Below are positions 5,421 to 5,530 of a DNA stretch of 5,530 bases, piece by piece (position 1 is the stretch's first letter; the number at the start of each line of letters is the position of its first letter). The notes below the pieces were generated by a model, which made no database searches, had not been told where the DNA came from, and saw only the letters and a list, made by a program, of their open reading frames with translations. The DNA comes from Candidatus Omnitrophota bacterium (GTDB taxonomy: Bacteria; Omnitrophota; Gorgyraeia; Gygaellales; Profunditerraquicolaceae): NCBI GenBank assembly GCA_020062065.1, contig JAGUWZ010000149.1, positions 1-5,530 of the forward strand, read 5' to 3'. A program made the translations under genes and the position numbers.

Positions 5421-5530
5421 CAAAAAGTTTCTTATTAGTTTTACAATTCTTTAGTAATTTAAAAAGGATTAAAAATTCGGGATCTGTCTTATCGTATCTC
5501 CTACTTTTAGAGGAAAATTCTCCTCTTTTA
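5421..5530. other. Non-coding AT-rich edge region
   Basis: No ORF is visible on either strand. The stretch between the phased repeat and the right edge is AT-rich and probably contains the promoter of the LacI-type gene. I found no hexamer pair good enough to annotate: TTGAAC at 5417-5422 on the minus strand has only a poor -10 partner inside the repeat. Confidence 0.45.
5509..5526. terminator. Small hairpin at the right edge, terminator-like on the plus strand
   Basis: AGAGGA (5509-5514) pairs perfectly with TCCTCT (5521-5526) around a 6-nt loop. On the plus strand the stem ends in a run of four T residues (5526-5529) before the window stops. It may be the end of a transcription unit outside the window. 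With six pairs and a truncated context the call is weak. Confidence 0.3.

Overview
The window looks like chromosomal DNA of a bacterium of moderate to low G+C. The evidence is a LacI-family repressor, sigma70-type promoter hexamers, a strong Shine-Dalgarno sequence and NrdR-type boxes. The phylum cannot be fixed from the sequence. The cobalamin-dependent ribonucleotide reductase and the archaeal-type phosphoglycerate mutase start fit an anaerobic or microaerobic lineage. All three recognised genes are on the minus strand, so the window reads biologically from right to left.

Right to left: (1) 5326-5530 is non-coding. It holds a helically phased palindromic repeat built on ATCTGCGT (5352-5420) and a small hairpin at the window edge. 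(2) 4294-5325 encodes a complete LacI/GalR-family transcription regulator. (3) 4008-4293 is a dense control region for the next gene. It has two near-identical inverted copies of an NrdR-like box with centres 31 bp apart, a TTGACA / extended -10 promoter, a terminator-like hairpin in the leader, a second weaker hairpin, and an 11-bp inverted repeat that abuts the Shine-Dalgarno sequence. (4) 339-4007 encodes a class II (adenosylcobalamin-dependent) ribonucleotide reductase, NrdJ. It is interrupted by a 459-residue intein carrying both LAGLIDADG endonuclease motifs. (5) 91-338 is non-coding and holds a long imperfect palindrome. (6) 1-90 is the first 30 codons of an archaeal-type cofactor-independent phosphoglycerate mutase that runs off the left edge.

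NrdJ makes deoxyribonucleotides for DNA synthesis and must splice out the intein to become active. The paired boxes upstream suggest control by the dATP-sensing repressor NrdR, and the leader structures suggest a further layer of attenuation or translational control. The LacI-type protein lies 286 bp upstream on the same strand. Its target and effector cannot be read from the sequence, and nothing ties it functionally to NrdJ. The items most worth a second look are the nrdJ control region, the intein, and the two intergenic palindromic elements.
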